From Desulfobacteraceae bacterium (lineage in GTDB: Bacteria; Desulfobacterota; Desulfobacteria; Desulfobacterales; Desulfosalsimonadaceae): DNA of 5,450 nucleotides. The DNA is taken from assembly GCA_027353395.1 (NCBI GenBank), contig DAIEHU010000200.1, positions 1 to 5,450 of the forward strand, given 5' to 3'. Positions 5,436 through 5,450 of the stretch are shown here, in pieces. Made by a program: the position numbers and the translations under genes. Within the stretch, counting starts at the first letter, position 1; every line of letters starts with the position of its first letter. The notes under the pieces were generated by a model that did no database searches, had not been told where the DNA came from, and was given only the letters and a program-made list of their open reading frames with translations.

Positions 5436-5450
5436 AGCATAACAAAAATA

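Noticed and set aside
5254..5445. A 63-codon minus-strand open frame across the right end.
   Set aside because: It runs through the hairpin and has no convincing ribosome binding site. Its composition (many Arg, Ser, Phe) is that of an antisense shadow. The + strand frame at 5301 has better start signals.

Overview
The window looks like ordinary chromosomal DNA of a Gram-negative bacterium. A Desulfobacterota (delta-proteobacterial sulfate-reducer type) origin is my best guess. It rests on the overall style of the genes: a large lipoprotein of unknown function, a PrmA-type methyltransferase with a helix-turn-helix-like N-terminus, a stand-alone HEAT-repeat protein, and moderate GC with AT-rich gaps. 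I have no marker gene to prove it. No mobile element, CRISPR array, tRNA or rRNA is visible. All convincing genes are on the + strand.

Layout: (1) 1-124 is a short leader with a possible extended -10 promoter. (2) 125-2542 encodes a roughly 805-residue lipoprotein with a lipobox, an Ig-like N-terminal part, two tandem divergent copies of a ~150-residue module, and a C-terminal region that reads like a TULIP/BPI-type lipid-binding fold. (3) 2545-3204 encodes a TetR-family regulator only 2 nt downstream, so the two genes are almost certainly co-transcribed. (4) 3205-3430 is a gap with a 17-nt interrupted palindrome and a candidate promoter. (5) 3431-4240 encodes a PrmA-like SAM-dependent methyltransferase whose N-terminus looks like a winged helix rather than the usual L11-recognition domain. 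(6) 4241-4396 is an AT-rich gap with a good sigma70-type promoter. (7) 4397-5212 encodes an all-helical HEAT-repeat protein with an acidic tail. (8) 5213-5450 holds a strong hairpin whose 3' arm contains a Shine-Dalgarno sequence and whose base reaches the ATG of a 44-codon small ORF.

How the genes may work together: the lipoprotein and the TetR regulator form a plausible two-gene unit, an envelope protein (perhaps lipid-handling) with a ligand-sensing repressor that may control its own operon. The methyltransferase and the HEAT-repeat protein seem to be separately transcribed, since each has its own candidate promoter, and nothing in the sequence ties them to the first unit. The least conventional signals are the duplicated lipoprotein architecture, the domain swap in the methyltransferase, and the ribosome-binding-site-masking hairpin ahead of the small cysteine-containing ORF at the right edge.
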